Shown here in pieces: positions 51,193-60,475 of a stretch of 64,000 bases of DNA. Made by a program: the position numbers and the translations under genes. Numbering within the stretch: position 1 is the stretch's first letter; every line of letters begins with the position of its first letter. The DNA is from JABMQB01 sp963666575 (lineage in GTDB: Bacteria; Bacteroidota; Bacteroidia; Bacteroidales; Prolixibacteraceae). The notes below the pieces were generated by a model. That model did no database searches. It saw nothing but the letters and a program-made list of their open reading frames with translations, and was not told the DNA's origin. The stretch spans positions 62,001 through 126,000 of the forward strand of contig CAXXYG010000030.1 in the NCBI GenBank assembly GCA_963666575.2, given 5' to 3'.

Positions 51193-52281
51193 TTATGTTT
51201 TTTTTGTCCGATTAAAATAATGTTTCGAATCGCCCCATTCACCGTATCCAATTTCACTTCCCGACAATTCAATACGCGCCTCAAGGCAATTACGGCACAA
51301 TTCGGCATCTTCATCGAGGCATGGTTTTCCTTCGTATAATTGATATTCTTTCCGGTACACACAAGGAGTTAGGTTAGGCATAATAACATTTGTTCCAATA
51401 GTTATTGCTTTTTCGCGTCCGGCAGGGTCAATGGCCTGCAAAGCTGTTGCCGAAGCAATATTAATATCAGGCATTAGCAGCCGCAAAGAGGCAATCATAT
51501 TTAACGTCAAATCAAACCTTTCCTGTTTGGTTTTCAGCAACCCTTTATACTCATACAATGGTGTATCTTCATGCTCAATAAAGGGGCCCATTCCACACAT
51601 ATCAATGTCAATTTTTTTAAAAAACAGCAAATCATTTGCGAGATCTTCTAAAGTTTGAAATGGTAAACCTACCATAACTCCTGTGCCTACCTGATAACCA
51701 GTTTCCTTTAAAAATTGTAATGCTTCGAGGCGCAGCTCAAATGAGTGGATCCTATCCTTAGGATGAATTTTATAATACAACTCCCTGTTTGATGATTCAA
51801 TACGCAACAGGTAACGGTGAGCGCCACTTTCAAACCACCTGGCATATGTTTCTTTTGATTGTTCGCCACAGCTAAGTGTAATTCCTAATTCATTATTCGA
51901 TAACTGTTTAATCTTCTTTACTAAATTATCAATCCGATTAATAAAGGCTGATGAAGACAACTCTCCGGACTGAAGTACTACTGATCCGAACTGATTTTCC
52001 CAGGCAAAACGGCACGATTCCAAAATTTCATCATCGGTAGCGTTATAACGTGTTACCTTTTTATTACCTGAACGAATACCACAGTACAAACAATCCTTGG
52101 AACATATATTTGAAAATTCGACTAATCCACGAAAAAATACTTTATTGCCAACAAATTCCTTTTTAACCTGCTGCGATTTTTTAAATAATTTTGTCCTCTC
52201 TTCTCCTTTTAAGCCAAGTAGAAAAATTAAATCCTCTTTCTCAAAAAAAGTTTTATTCAGAATGTCTTCAGTTGTATTCAT
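51193..52281 (-). CDS. hydE: [FeFe]-hydrogenase maturase HydE
   Basis: 362 aa. A radical SAM enzyme with the CX3CX2C cluster motif at C60, C64 and C67 (CSKDCLYC), GEQS and later TIM-barrel strands. A second, C-terminal Cys set CLDEDAELCRNC fits the CX7CX2C of some HydE proteins. HydE acts on the Fe-CO-CN precursor made by HydG when building the H-cluster. It is transcribed leftward, away from the regulator and hydG. It is distinguished from BioB by family sequence and by its neighbours. Confidence 0.95.
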   Translation of the reverse strand: MNTTEDILNKTFFEKEDLIFLLGLKGEERTKLFKKSQQVKKEFVGNKVFFRGLVEFSNICSKDCLYCGIRSGNKKVTRYNATDDEILESCRFAWENQFGSVVLQSGELSSSAFINRIDNLVKKIKQLSNNELGITLSCGEQSKETYARWFESGAHRYLLRIESSNRELYYKIHPKDRIHSFELRLEALQFLKETGYQVGTGVMVGLPFQTLEDLANDLLFFKKIDIDMCGMGPFIEHEDTPLYEYKGLLKTKQERFDLTLNMIASLRLLMPDINIASATALQAIDPAGREKAITIGTNVIMPNLTPCVYRKEYQLYEGKPCLDEDAELCRNCLEARIELSGSEIGYGEWGDSKHYFNRTKKT

Positions 52282-52451
52282 ACCAACAAAAATAACTGTT
52301 CAATGTTAGCCATTATACAAATCCCAAAAAATAGTTTGTATAACATAAAACAAAAATGTTTTTATCATAAAAATGTAATGCTTATCTGTTTACCTTTATT
52401 GCGTCAATCCTGCAGGAAGGCTTTTCAGCTGACATTAGGGAAGGGGTAATA

Positions 52452-52483
52452 AAACAAATGTTTAAAATACCGAACAACTGTTC
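52452..52483. promoter_or_regulatory. Two palindromes spaced 20 bp between hydE and the TM1266 gene
   Basis: AAACA-AA-TGTTT (52452-52463) and GAACA-AC-TGTTC (52472-52483) share the form RAACA-NN-TGTTY. Their centres are exactly 20 bp apart, about two helical turns, and lie 58-90 bp before the TM1266-type gene. Tandem sites on one DNA face look like an operator for the divergent hyd genes. The binding protein is not known. Confidence 0.45.
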
Positions 52484-52540
52484 TGTTTGTTTTTATCAGA
52501 CTTTCCTTTTTTTCAGTTTCCTGCAATAAATAAATAAAAA

Positions 52541-52786
52541 ATGAAACGATTAGGTTTTGTAGGTATTATTGTTGATGACCGTGATAAATGCGCAGGTATA
52601 GTTAACACCATTTTAAGTGAACATGCCGAACTTATATTGGCAAGGACTGGCTTGCCCCGTATTAAAGAAAATACATCGATCATTACTTTGGTAATTGATG
52701 CCTCAACTGATGAGTTAGGTGTTTTAACCGGGAAATTAGGAAACATCCCGGGAGTCTCAATCAAATCAGGGCTTGCAAAAAAATAA
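52541..52786 (+). CDS. TM1266-type iron-only hydrogenase system regulator
   Basis: 81 aa, ACT-like ferredoxin fold. The start MKRLGFVGIIVDDRDKCAGI, the middle ARTGLPRIKENTSIITLVID and the end GKLGNIPGVSIKSGLAKK are diagnostic of the small protein family found in hydEFG loci since TM1266 of Thermotoga. It resembles NikR C-terminal domains and is thought to sense a ligand. No DNA-binding part is present. It precedes hydG by about 100 bp. Confidence 0.92.
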   Translation: MKRLGFVGIIVDDRDKCAGIVNTILSEHAELILARTGLPRIKENTSIITLVIDASTDELGVLTGKLGNIPGVSIKSGLAKK

Positions 52787-52888
52787 CAAAATATAGATTG
52801 TGAGTGATGATTGATTAATTCAGTTGTTTATACATATAATTTAAGTTTAAAAGTATCTCATCATAATTCTCCAAAAAATAAAAAAACC

Positions 52889-54286
52889 ATGTACAACGTC
52901 CCTGCCGATTTTATCAACGAACTAAAAATTTGGGAAGTTTTGGAAGCCAACAAAACTACCGATGCTGTAAAAGTAAAAGAAGTGCTAGCAAAAGCTTCTG
53001 AAATGAAAGGTTTAAATATGGCCGATGTTGCCGTATTAACAAACATTAGTGATCCGGGCCTTTTAAGTGACCTTTTTGAAACAGCCAATAAAGTAAAAGA
53101 AACCATTTACGGGAAAAGATTGGTATTATTTGCCCCACTTTACATCTCAAACCTGTGTGCCAACGAGTGTTTGTACTGTGCTTTTAGAGCCACTAACAAA
53201 GGTATTATCCGAAATACGTTAACTCAGGACCAAATAGCCAAAGAGACAAAAATACTTATTGAACAAGGCCATAAGCGCGTTTTAATGGTTGCCGGTGAAT
53301 CATACCCAAAACAAGGATTTCAATATGTACTGGATTCAATAAAAACCATTTACGATGTAAAAACAAAACATGGTGAAATTCGCAGGGTTAATGTAAATAT
53401 TGCTCCCTTATCCACCGATGAATTCAGAGAATTAAAAGCTGCTAATATCGGAACCTACCAAATATTTCAGGAAACATATCACCGCGAAACATATAAAAAA
53501 GTTCACTTGGGAGGTAAAAAAAGGGATTATAACTGGCGTGCATGGTCGTTACATAGGGCGATGGATGCTGGGATTGATGACCTGGGAATTGGTGTATTAT
53601 TTGGATTATTTGATTACCGTTTTGAGATTCTTGCAATGATGCAACACGTTGCTGAATTGGAAGAAAAGTATGGTGTTGGGCCACATACAATCAGCGTACC
53701 TCGCCTTGAGCCAGCAACAGGTAGCGACTTAGCTTCGCACCCTCCATTTGCTGTTTCAGATATTGATTTCCGAAAAATCGTAGCCATCTTCCGATTAGCA
53801 GTGCCATATACTGGAATCATTATGTCGACACGTGAAACCGCCAAAATGCGGCAGGAAACATTTGCATTGGGAGTCAGCCAGATTTCGGCAGGCAGCCGTA
53901 CTAATCCGGGAGGTTATGAAGGCGAAAAAGAAGATGATATTTCGGGACAATTCAGCCTTGGCGACCACCGTCCTCTGGATGAGGTTATTCGCGATGTAGC
54001 TTCCATGGGTTATATTCCTTCGTTTTGTACTGCTTGTTACCGTTTGGGACGTACCGGGCAAGATTTTATGGACATTGCCAAACCAGGTGATATTAAATTG
54101 CACTGTGCTCCAAATGCACTGTCATCGTTTATGGAATACTTGCGGAATTATGCTTCGCCTGAAACCCAGGTTGTAGGAAAAAAATTAATACAGGAATCGA
54201 TAAACGAGATGGATGGCATTGCCAAACAACGTTCTGAAAAACAGGTAAAAAAAGCCGAAGCCGGGAAAGATGATGTGTATTGTTAG
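52889..54286 (+). CDS. hydG: [FeFe]-hydrogenase maturase HydG
   Basis: 465 aa from ATG 52889; the frame is open to 52811, but the family starts MYNVPADFI. Radical SAM cluster Cys are C90, C94 and C97 (CANECLYC). The C-terminal auxiliary cluster has CTACYRLGRTG and LHCAPNAL. HydG cleaves tyrosine to give the CO and CN ligands of the H-cluster, releasing p-cresol. It is followed by a transposase insertion and then aspA. Confidence 0.96.
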   Translation: MYNVPADFINELKIWEVLEANKTTDAVKVKEVLAKASEMKGLNMADVAVLTNISDPGLLSDLFETANKVKETIYGKRLVLFAPLYISNLCANECLYCAFRATNKGIIRNTLTQDQIAKETKILIEQGHKRVLMVAGESYPKQGFQYVLDSIKTIYDVKTKHGEIRRVNVNIAPLSTDEFRELKAANIGTYQIFQETYHRETYKKVHLGGKKRDYNWRAWSLHRAMDAGIDDLGIGVLFGLFDYRFEILAMMQHVAELEEKYGVGPHTISVPRLEPATGSDLASHPPFAVSDIDFRKIVAIFRLAVPYTGIIMSTRETAKMRQETFALGVSQISAGSRTNPGGYEGEKEDDISGQFSLGDHRPLDEVIRDVASMGYIPSFCTACYRLGRTGQDFMDIAKPGDIKLHCAPNALSSFMEYLRNYASPETQVVGKKLIQESINEMDGIAKQRSEKQVKKAEAGKDDVYC

Positions 54287-54358
54287 GGAAAGTTATTAGT
54301 AGTGGGTTGTAAGTAAAAAGTAAAAGAGATTTCTTAAATTTGGATTAGTAATTATTTT

Positions 54359-54440
54359 TAGCCGTAGGCTATAAATTTGAATAACCCCCAAAGTAATTGG
54401 GGGAAAATAACACACCAAAAACCAACCCTGTAATGGGTTG
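54359..54440. repeat. Three hairpins upstream of the Y1 transposase
   Basis: TAGCC-GTA-GGCTA (54359-54371), CCCCCAA-AGTAA-TTGGGGG (54385-54403) and CAACCC-TGTAAT-GGGTTG (54423-54440). All stems are perfect. They are spaced 14 to 20 bp apart and end 9 bp before the transposase start, the expected layout for left-end structures recognised by a Y1/HUH transposase. Confidence 0.75.
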
Positions 54441-54449
54441 AATTAGTGA

Positions 54450-54896
54450 ATGGCAAGTTTTCGACAAATATATTATCATATTGTTTTTGGAACAAAAGGA
54501 CACAAACCAACTTTGTCTGAAACTGAAAGCAATGATTTATACAAATATATCTGGGGTATAATTAAAAATAAAAATTGTAAATTATATCGAATAAACGGGA
54601 TGAAAGATCATATTCACATTCTTTCTGATTTACATCCATCCATTTCTTTAGCCAATTTAATTAAAGATATTAAAGTTGCCACCTCAATATGGTTAAAAAC
54701 TCATAAAGGATTTCCAAATTTTGAAAGTTGGGCTGAAGGTTATGCAGCATTAACGATCTCACATTCCCATAGAAACAGGATAATTGAATATATTAAAAAT
54801 CAAAAAGAACACCACAAAAAAGAATCATTTAACGATGAATACAAAAGATTATTAATTGATCATGAAATTAAATTCGATGAAAAATATTTACAATGA
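54450..54896 (+). mobile_element. IS200/IS605-superfamily Y1 transposase (REP-associated type)
   Basis: 148 aa, full length. The HUH motif is DHIHIL (~residues 50-55), and the catalytic Tyr is in IEYIKNQKEHH (~113-123). The N-terminus MASFRQIYYHIVFGTKG is typical. These single-strand transposases cut and join at hairpins. There is no IS605 tnpB. Hairpin sets on both sides, rather than one at each end, fit a REP-associated tyrosine transposase. It sits between hydG and aspA in the same direction and does not damage either. Confidence 0.9.
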
Positions 54897-54902
54897 TTCA
54901 TT

Positions 54903-54988
54903 CAACTCTTTACAGAGTTGTTGCATATTGCGGCGTTTACGCCCCCAATTTTATTGGGGATTAATCATATAATAATCCTAAGGATTAT
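54903..54988. repeat. Four hairpins downstream of the Y1 transposase
   Basis: CAACTCT-TTAC-AGAGTTG (54903-54920), GGCG-TTTA-CGCC (54932-54943), CCCCAAT-TTT-ATTGGGG (54943-54959) and ATAATCCTAAGGATTAT (54972-54988). The third shares its CCCCAA/TTGGGG arms with the second upstream hairpin. They end 32 bp before aspA. Confidence 0.75.
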
Positions 54989-55020
54989 AAAAAAGTTCAT
55001 GGTCACATACAATTAAACCT

Positions 55021-56409
55021 ATGGCAAACTACCGAACTGAAACCGACCTGCTTGGCAGCAAAGAAATTCCGGCTGATATCCTTTGGGGAATTCATACAGT
55101 AAGGGCTCTTGAAAATTTCCCTTTATCCGGAAAACATATCCATCCGGAACTTATTAAAGCTTTTGGAGATGTAAAACAAGCCTGCGCCGAAACCAATTGT
55201 GAACTTGGATTTTTAGAAGGAAAAGCCGAAGCAATCATATCAGCGTGCAGCGAAATGAGCAGAGGTTTATTATCCGAACACATACTGGTCGACAGTTTAC
55301 AAGGAGGTGCCGGAACCTCTACCAATATGAATGTTAATGAAGTAATTGCTAATCGGGCCCTGCAGTTAATAGGGGAAATGCCAGGTGATTACAATTTAAT
55401 TTCTCCTCTGGATGATGTAAACCTACACCAATCAACCAACGACACTTACCCTACTGCCTTAAAAATTGCAACCATAAAATTACTCCGCCAACTGGAACAA
55501 AATATTCTTGACCTTCAGGAAAGTTTTCAACTAAAGGAAAAAGAGTTTGCACACATTGTAAAAATTGGCCGCACACAGTTACAAGACGCTGTGCTAACAA
55601 CACTTGGCCGCGAAATGAGTGCCTATGCCGAAGCATTTAACCGCGACCGCTGGCGGATTTATAAATGTGAAGAAAGGCTGAGGGTAATTAATTTGGGAGG
55701 AACAGCAATAGGAACCGGACTGGGAGCACCACGACAATTCATTTTTAAAGTAACCGATCGTCTCCGGGAACATACAAACATGGGACTGGCTCGTGGAGAG
55801 AACCTCATCGACACCACACAAAATACCGATGTATTTGTGGAAGTATCGGGTATATTAAAAGCTTGTGCATCGAATTTATTAAAAATCAGTAATGACCTTC
55901 GGCTTTTATCAAGTGGCCCCGATGCCGGATTTGGAGAAATAAATTTACCACAAAAACAGGCTGGCTCAAGTATTATGCCCGGTAAAATTAATCCGGTAAT
56001 CCCTGAAGCGGTTGCTCAGGCAGCCCTTTTATCAATGAGCCACGATCAGGCAATTACTCAGGCTTGCAGTATGGGAAATCTGGAGCTCAACCAGTTTATG
56101 CCGCTTATTGCCCATTCGTTACTCGAAAGCCTTACCTTGTTAATTAATGCAGCTGAGATTTTTAATAAACAATGTATTTCAGGTATTACAGCAAATAAAA
56201 ATGTTTGTAGTAAACATGTTGAAAATTCAACTGCCACAGTAACCGCTTTGATCCCAAAAATCGGATACAACAACGCAGCAAAAATAGCAGAAAATGCTCA
56301 AGCCCAAAATATTTCTATTAAACAAGCAGCAATAAAATCAGGATTGATTACTGAATTAGAATTTAACGAGATGGTAACACCTGAAGCGGTTTGCAGACTT
56401 GGTAGCTGA
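55021..56409 (+). CDS. aspA: Aspartate ammonia-lyase
   Basis: 462 aa. The superfamily signature GSSIMPGKINP (~residues 318-328) is present, with TSTNMNVNEVIANRA and HQSTNDTYPTA. The enzyme converts aspartate to fumarate and ammonia. In many hyd maturation loci, aspA lies between hydG and hydF as here, so it probably serves maturation rather than general catabolism, possibly by supplying ammonia for the bridging dithiomethylamine. That last point is inference. Length and residues look intact. Confidence 0.93.
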   Translation: MANYRTETDLLGSKEIPADILWGIHTVRALENFPLSGKHIHPELIKAFGDVKQACAETNCELGFLEGKAEAIISACSEMSRGLLSEHILVDSLQGGAGTSTNMNVNEVIANRALQLIGEMPGDYNLISPLDDVNLHQSTNDTYPTALKIATIKLLRQLEQNILDLQESFQLKEKEFAHIVKIGRTQLQDAVLTTLGREMSAYAEAFNRDRWRIYKCEERLRVINLGGTAIGTGLGAPRQFIFKVTDRLREHTNMGLARGENLIDTTQNTDVFVEVSGILKACASNLLKISNDLRLLSSGPDAGFGEINLPQKQAGSSIMPGKINPVIPEAVAQAALLSMSHDQAITQACSMGNLELNQFMPLIAHSLLESLTLLINAAEIFNKQCISGITANKNVCSKHVENSTATVTALIPKIGYNNAAKIAENAQAQNISIKQAAIKSGLITELEFNEMVTPEAVCRLGS

Positions 56410-56505
56410 AGTTCATTTTAATCCTTAAGTGTAGTGAATTCCAATTTACCAATTATTAAATTGTTATTCAAAAAAATGCGATTCGGAAATCGCACCACAC
56501 TGTAT

Positions 56506-57195
56506 CTAACAATTCAGCACAAATCCAACCTTTGGGATATTCTCAATTTTTATGGAACTGTCTTCCGAAAAATATTTCCGAAGTTTAGAGATAAATACAT
56601 CGAGGCTCCGGCCGGCAAAATAATCATTTTCGCCCCAAATAGCAGTTAAAATCTGTTCGCGCCTGACAATACTATTCCGGGCGGTACATAACATTCGTAA
56701 CACTTCGGCTTCGCGGCTGGTTAACCGTTTCATTTGACCATTTAAAACCAATGACTGATTTTCAAAATCAAACTCATAACTGCCCAATTTAAAAACATTA
56801 TTAATATCCGCTTCTTTAAAATCGACACGGTTACAAATTGCCATAATGCGGCACAACAACTCATCTTCATCGAATGGTTTGGTTATGTAATCGTCGGCAC
56901 CCATGTTATACCCTTTCAATTTATCTTCTTTCAATGATTTAGCTGTTAGGAAAATCACCGGGATTTTGGGATTTAATGCTTTAACTTTTTTTGCCAGGTT
57001 ATAACCATCAAGCCTGGGCAGCATAATATCGAAAATACAAAAGTTAAAATTCCCATTCCTAAAACCATTAAATGCCAATTCACCATCGCGGTATAGTTTT
57101 ACCTGCAATCCATGGCTTTCCAAGAATTCGACCAATAGAAATCCCAGATGAATATCATCTTCGGCCAATAAAATATTGAGTTTTGTATTTGTCAT
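56506..57195 (-). CDS. OmpR-family response regulator
   Basis: 229 aa. Receiver domain (~5-120) with acidic pocket LAEDD, phosphorylated Asp in FDIMLPRLDG (~56) and Lys in TKPFDEDE. A winged-helix output domain follows (~133-229: RLTSREAEVLRMLCTARNS and GRSLDVFISKLRKYF). It is the partner of the kinase gene 6 bp upstream. It resembles the RprY type of Bacteroides. The position inside the hyd locus suggests, but does not prove, control of it. Confidence 0.93.
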   Translation of the reverse strand: MTNTKLNILLAEDDIHLGFLLVEFLESHGLQVKLYRDGELAFNGFRNGNFNFCIFDIMLPRLDGYNLAKKVKALNPKIPVIFLTAKSLKEDKLKGYNMGADDYITKPFDEDELLCRIMAICNRVDFKEADINNVFKLGSYEFDFENQSLVLNGQMKRLTSREAEVLRMLCTARNSIVRREQILTAIWGENDYFAGRSLDVFISKLRKYFSEDSSIKIENIPKVGFVLNC

Positions 57196-57201
57196 ATTCT
57201 A

Positions 57202-58467
57202 CTAAGATAATACAGGAATTTTAATTGTAAAAATACTTCCTTTCCCCAATGTACTTTCAACAGCAACAGATCCCTTATGCGCTTCAACCACTTTTTTAAC
57301 ATAACTCAGCCCAATACCAAAACCTTTAATATTATGAATATCGCCTGTTGGCACACGGTAATACTTGTTAAACACAAATTTCTGATCTTTAGTACTTATT
57401 CCTATTCCTTTATCATGCACTTCAATCAACAAATAATCACCGTTATTAAAAGTATGAATAGAAATTTCGGGAGAATTTTTGGAATATTTAACAGCATTCG
57501 ACAATAAATTAATTATGGTATTGGTCAAATGGATTTTATCGCCCCAGATTATATCATTGGTTGCGTCGAGGGAAGTTAAAATTTGCCCCCCTTTTTCAGT
57601 CAAATGAATTTCAATGGTGTCAATTGCATCAGTTATTAACAAATGAAAGTTTTCCTGTTTTTTATTGTATTCAAATTCATTTCGCTCAATAGCAGCCAAA
57701 TGTAATAAACTCTCAACCTGCCGCTGTAATTTTTCATTCTCCTTAAAAATCATTGTGGCATACTGATTCAATTTATCAGCGTTGGCATACCGCTCTTTCC
57801 TAATCATATTCGAAGCCAACGCAATAGATGTTAAAGGAGTTTTGAACTCATGACTAACATTATTAATAAGTTCACGTGTATGCTCGGCTAATCGTAATTC
57901 GTCGTTATAAATTTTAAACAGGTATATAAGCGATACTATTAAAAACAAGATTAAAAAAACAGAAGACAAAAACATAAGGCCTGTTTTTTCAAGAAAAAAT
58001 CCGGTGCGATTCGGAAAACTAACCACCAGTTCGTAACCTCCCAGTTCCAATACTTCATGTAAATTCTGTGTATAACATATTCCGGCACTGATTACCTCAT
58101 TAAAATTACTAGGTAATATTGTGTCTTTAGCATTTTTTAAAATATACAAATCATATTCAAGATGTATATCATATTGTTTTAATTCATTATCGATGGATAA
58201 ATGAATATTTTTCCACATTTCTTCCGACAATAATTCGGGTAATATTGAAGCGGTATCACAAACCACATACTCCTGCATTAAAGAGCATATTTTTTTATCT
58301 TTTGTAAGATTTGCAATGGTTTGATTCAAAGATAAATTGACGCTTTTCTGAAATACTTTTTCCTGAAAATCAATGGAATACACAATCCACTTCACCTGAA
58401 TTGATAACAATATCAGGAAAAATACAAGGGTGATTATTACCAAATATTTTCGCAACGAAAATTTCAT
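57202..58467 (-). CDS. Membrane sensor histidine kinase
   Basis: 421 aa. Two membrane segments (~8-28 and ~164-185) enclose a periplasmic sensor with four Cys, at least two of them in KKICSLMQEYVVCDT, which could form a disulphide. The H box is NNVSHEFKTPLTS (~207-219), then N box NLLSNAVKY, G1 VHDKGIGIS and G2 GFGIGLSYV. It is paired with the response regulator. It resembles RprX of Bacteroides. The sensed signal is unknown; a redox cue is imaginable from the Cys residues. Confidence 0.92.
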   Translation of the reverse strand: MKFSLRKYLVIITLVFFLILLSIQVKWIVYSIDFQEKVFQKSVNLSLNQTIANLTKDKKICSLMQEYVVCDTASILPELLSEEMWKNIHLSIDNELKQYDIHLEYDLYILKNAKDTILPSNFNEVISAGICYTQNLHEVLELGGYELVVSFPNRTGFFLEKTGLMFLSSVFLILFLIVSLIYLFKIYNDELRLAEHTRELINNVSHEFKTPLTSIALASNMIRKERYANADKLNQYATMIFKENEKLQRQVESLLHLAAIERNEFEYNKKQENFHLLITDAIDTIEIHLTEKGGQILTSLDATNDIIWGDKIHLTNTIINLLSNAVKYSKNSPEISIHTFNNGDYLLIEVHDKGIGISTKDQKFVFNKYYRVPTGDIHNIKGFGIGLSYVKKVVEAHKGSVAVESTLGKGSIFTIKIPVLS

Positions 58468-58612
58468 TTTACCAATTTAGGTTGGTCATAAATTTTGAAA
58501 AACAATAGATAATATTACTTTCAACGTTCAAAACTAAATAATTAAAATACAAAAATACCTTTTTTAACAATCCATTAACATCGGCTTAACTGTTATTTAG
58601 ACTGAATAAAAA

Positions 58613-58620
58613 TATATTTG
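58613..58620 (+). promoter_or_regulatory. -7 box of the Cys-repeat protein gene
   Basis: TATATTTG matches TAnnTTTG and lies 32 bp before the start codon at 58653. No distinct -33 element was seen. Confidence 0.5.
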
Positions 58621-58652
58621 TTGGCATAAATATTAATTAAATAAAAATAACC

Positions 58653-58955
58653 ATGAAAAAATTACTATTGATTTTAGCTATTGTTGTAGCTTATGGCGTA
58701 TCTATTTCAACTGCAAGTGCAAAAGTTGTAACTGCTGATAAAGCAAAAGTAACCGTTGTTGCTGATGATAATACATCGACTGTTGATAAAGATGATGATA
58801 AAAAAGCTGCAAAAGCAGAGACAAAAGCAAAAGCAGCAAAATCTTCAGGATGTGCTGGAGCTGAAAAAGCTGGTTGTGCTGGTGAGAAAAAAGCTGGTTG
58901 TGCTGGTGAGAAAAAAGCTAGTGGAGATGAAAAAAAGTCGGATACTAAAAAGTAG
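58653..58955 (+). CDS. Small secreted Ala/Lys-rich protein with Cys repeats
   Basis: 100 aa. The signal peptide is MKKLLLILAIVVAYGVSIST with cleavage near ASA. An Asp/Lys/Ala stretch follows, then three units of the form GCAGxKKAG (SSGCAGAEKA, GCAGEKKA, GCAGEKKA), and a lysine/aspartate tail. The second and third units are identical in DNA, showing a recent duplication. The three Cys are evenly spaced, 8 residues apart. It lies between the divergent two-component system and hydF. No family is recognised. Metal or redox binding is a guess from Cys spacing. Confidence 0.7.
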   Translation: MKKLLLILAIVVAYGVSISTASAKVVTADKAKVTVVADDNTSTVDKDDDKKAAKAETKAKAAKSSGCAGAEKAGCAGEKKAGCAGEKKASGDEKKSDTKK

Positions 58956-58972
58956 TATTTCCATAATACTTA

Positions 58973-59004
58973 AAAAAAGGGTGCCAAAATTGACACCCTT
59001 TTTT
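58973..59004 (+). terminator. Terminator
   Basis: AAAAAAGGGTG and CACCCTTTTTT pair around a short loop, followed by ATTTAG. It stops the Cys-repeat gene before hydF, so hydF needs its own promoter in the 90 bp that follow. Confidence 0.88.
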
Positions 59005-59094
59005 ATTTAGCTAAAAAAGCCCCTTGTACCGCAAAATTAAACATACAATCATTCAATTTTTGTATCTTGGTGCTCCCATAAAATTGATGAACAA

Positions 59095-60318
59095 ATGCGT
59101 GCTCCAAAATCGTTTCGGTTACACATTGGTATCTTTGGCAGGAGAAATGCCGGGAAATCAAGTTTGCTAAATGCATTAACACAACAAGAAGTTTCTATTG
59201 TTTCAAATATTGCCGGAACGACTACCGACCCGGTTGAAAAACCTATGGAATTACTTCCTCTTGGCCCGGTACTTTTTATTGATACTGCGGGTATTGATGA
59301 TACAGGCCAACTGGGCGAAAAAAGAGTAACCAAAACCAAAGCTGTATTCGACCGTACCGACCTTGGAGTTATTGTTTCGAATTTTAAGGAGTGGGGTAAC
59401 TTTGAGGAGAGTATTATTTCAGAATGCAGGACACGTGAAATACCTTACGTTGTAGTTTTTAATAAATCTGATCTGTTTTCTGAAAATGGAAAAATCACAT
59501 CTTTCCTGAAAAACCTAAAAATAGCATATGTTTTTACACAAGCCGATAGAAGTGTCGGTATATTGGAATTTCGGCAGTTATTACTAAAAGCCGCCCCTGC
59601 AGATTTTATAAACCGTCCAGGCATTTTATCTGATTTAGTACCTCCCGGCGAAGCTGCAGTGTTGGTGATTCCTATTGACAAAGAGGCTCCCAAAGGCAGG
59701 CTGATTTTACCACAGGTACAAAGTATTCGCGATTTATTGGATAACGATTCATTTTGTACGGTTACCAAAGAACGCGAACTGCGCGAAGTATTGTCCCGAT
59801 TTAACAAACCTCCTAAATTGGTGGTTACCGATTCGCAGGCTTTTTTAAAGGTGGCTGCCGATACGCCAATTTCTATTCCTCTTACATCATTCTCAATTTT
59901 ATTTGCCCGTTTCCAGGGCGATTTACCCGAAATGGTAAAAGGAGCAATGACCATTGAAAATTTAAAATCAGGAGATAAAGTACTTATTGCCGAAGCCTGC
60001 TCGCACCACCCAATTGGCGAAGATATTGGAACCGTAAAAATTCCCCGGTGGTTAACTCAATACGCAGGTGGAAAACTGGAAATTGACAGCACCAGGGGGC
60101 ATGATTTCCCTGAAAATATTTCAGAATACAAACTTATTATTCATTGTGGCGCCTGTATGTGGAACAGGCGGGAAATGCTCAGCCGAATTCTAAAAGCAAA
60201 ACAAGCAAATGTGCCAATTACAAATTATGGATTAACCATAGCCTATTCGTTGGGTATTTTTGAAAGGGCCTTACAACCATTTCCTGCAGCACTCGAAATA
60301 TTTAAAAACAACTGCTAA
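59095..60318 (+). CDS. hydF: [FeFe]-hydrogenase maturation GTPase HydF
   Basis: 407 aa. GTPase domain: P-loop GRRNAGKS (15-22), GTTTDPVEK, DTAGIDD and NKSD. A dimerisation domain follows, then the cluster-binding domain with EACSHHPIGEDIG (~301-313) and HCGACMWNRREM (~350-361), which give the CxHx(n)CxxC ligands. HydF is the scaffold that receives the diiron precursor and loads HydA. It completes the hydE/G/F set in this locus. Confidence 0.96.
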   Translation: MRAPKSFRLHIGIFGRRNAGKSSLLNALTQQEVSIVSNIAGTTTDPVEKPMELLPLGPVLFIDTAGIDDTGQLGEKRVTKTKAVFDRTDLGVIVSNFKEWGNFEESIISECRTREIPYVVVFNKSDLFSENGKITSFLKNLKIAYVFTQADRSVGILEFRQLLLKAAPADFINRPGILSDLVPPGEAAVLVIPIDKEAPKGRLILPQVQSIRDLLDNDSFCTVTKERELREVLSRFNKPPKLVVTDSQAFLKVAADTPISIPLTSFSILFARFQGDLPEMVKGAMTIENLKSGDKVLIAEACSHHPIGEDIGTVKIPRWLTQYAGGKLEIDSTRGHDFPENISEYKLIIHCGACMWNRREMLSRILKAKQANVPITNYGLTIAYSLGIFERALQPFPAALEIFKNNC

Positions 60319-60475
60319 ATTTGTAATCTTTGGCCTTTTTAGTCGAATTATAAAAAAATAATTTCTGAAATTAACCCAAATAACAATTCTGAATTAACAT
60401 ATTTTATTTTGTTATTCACAACTCGAATAATTTTTTTATTTTTCCAACCTTCTTTATAACATTAAAACTCAAACG

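Noticed and set aside
52287..52294. -7 box CAAAAATA for hydE
   Set aside because: It lies only six bases from the start codon, too close to give a transcript containing the full start.
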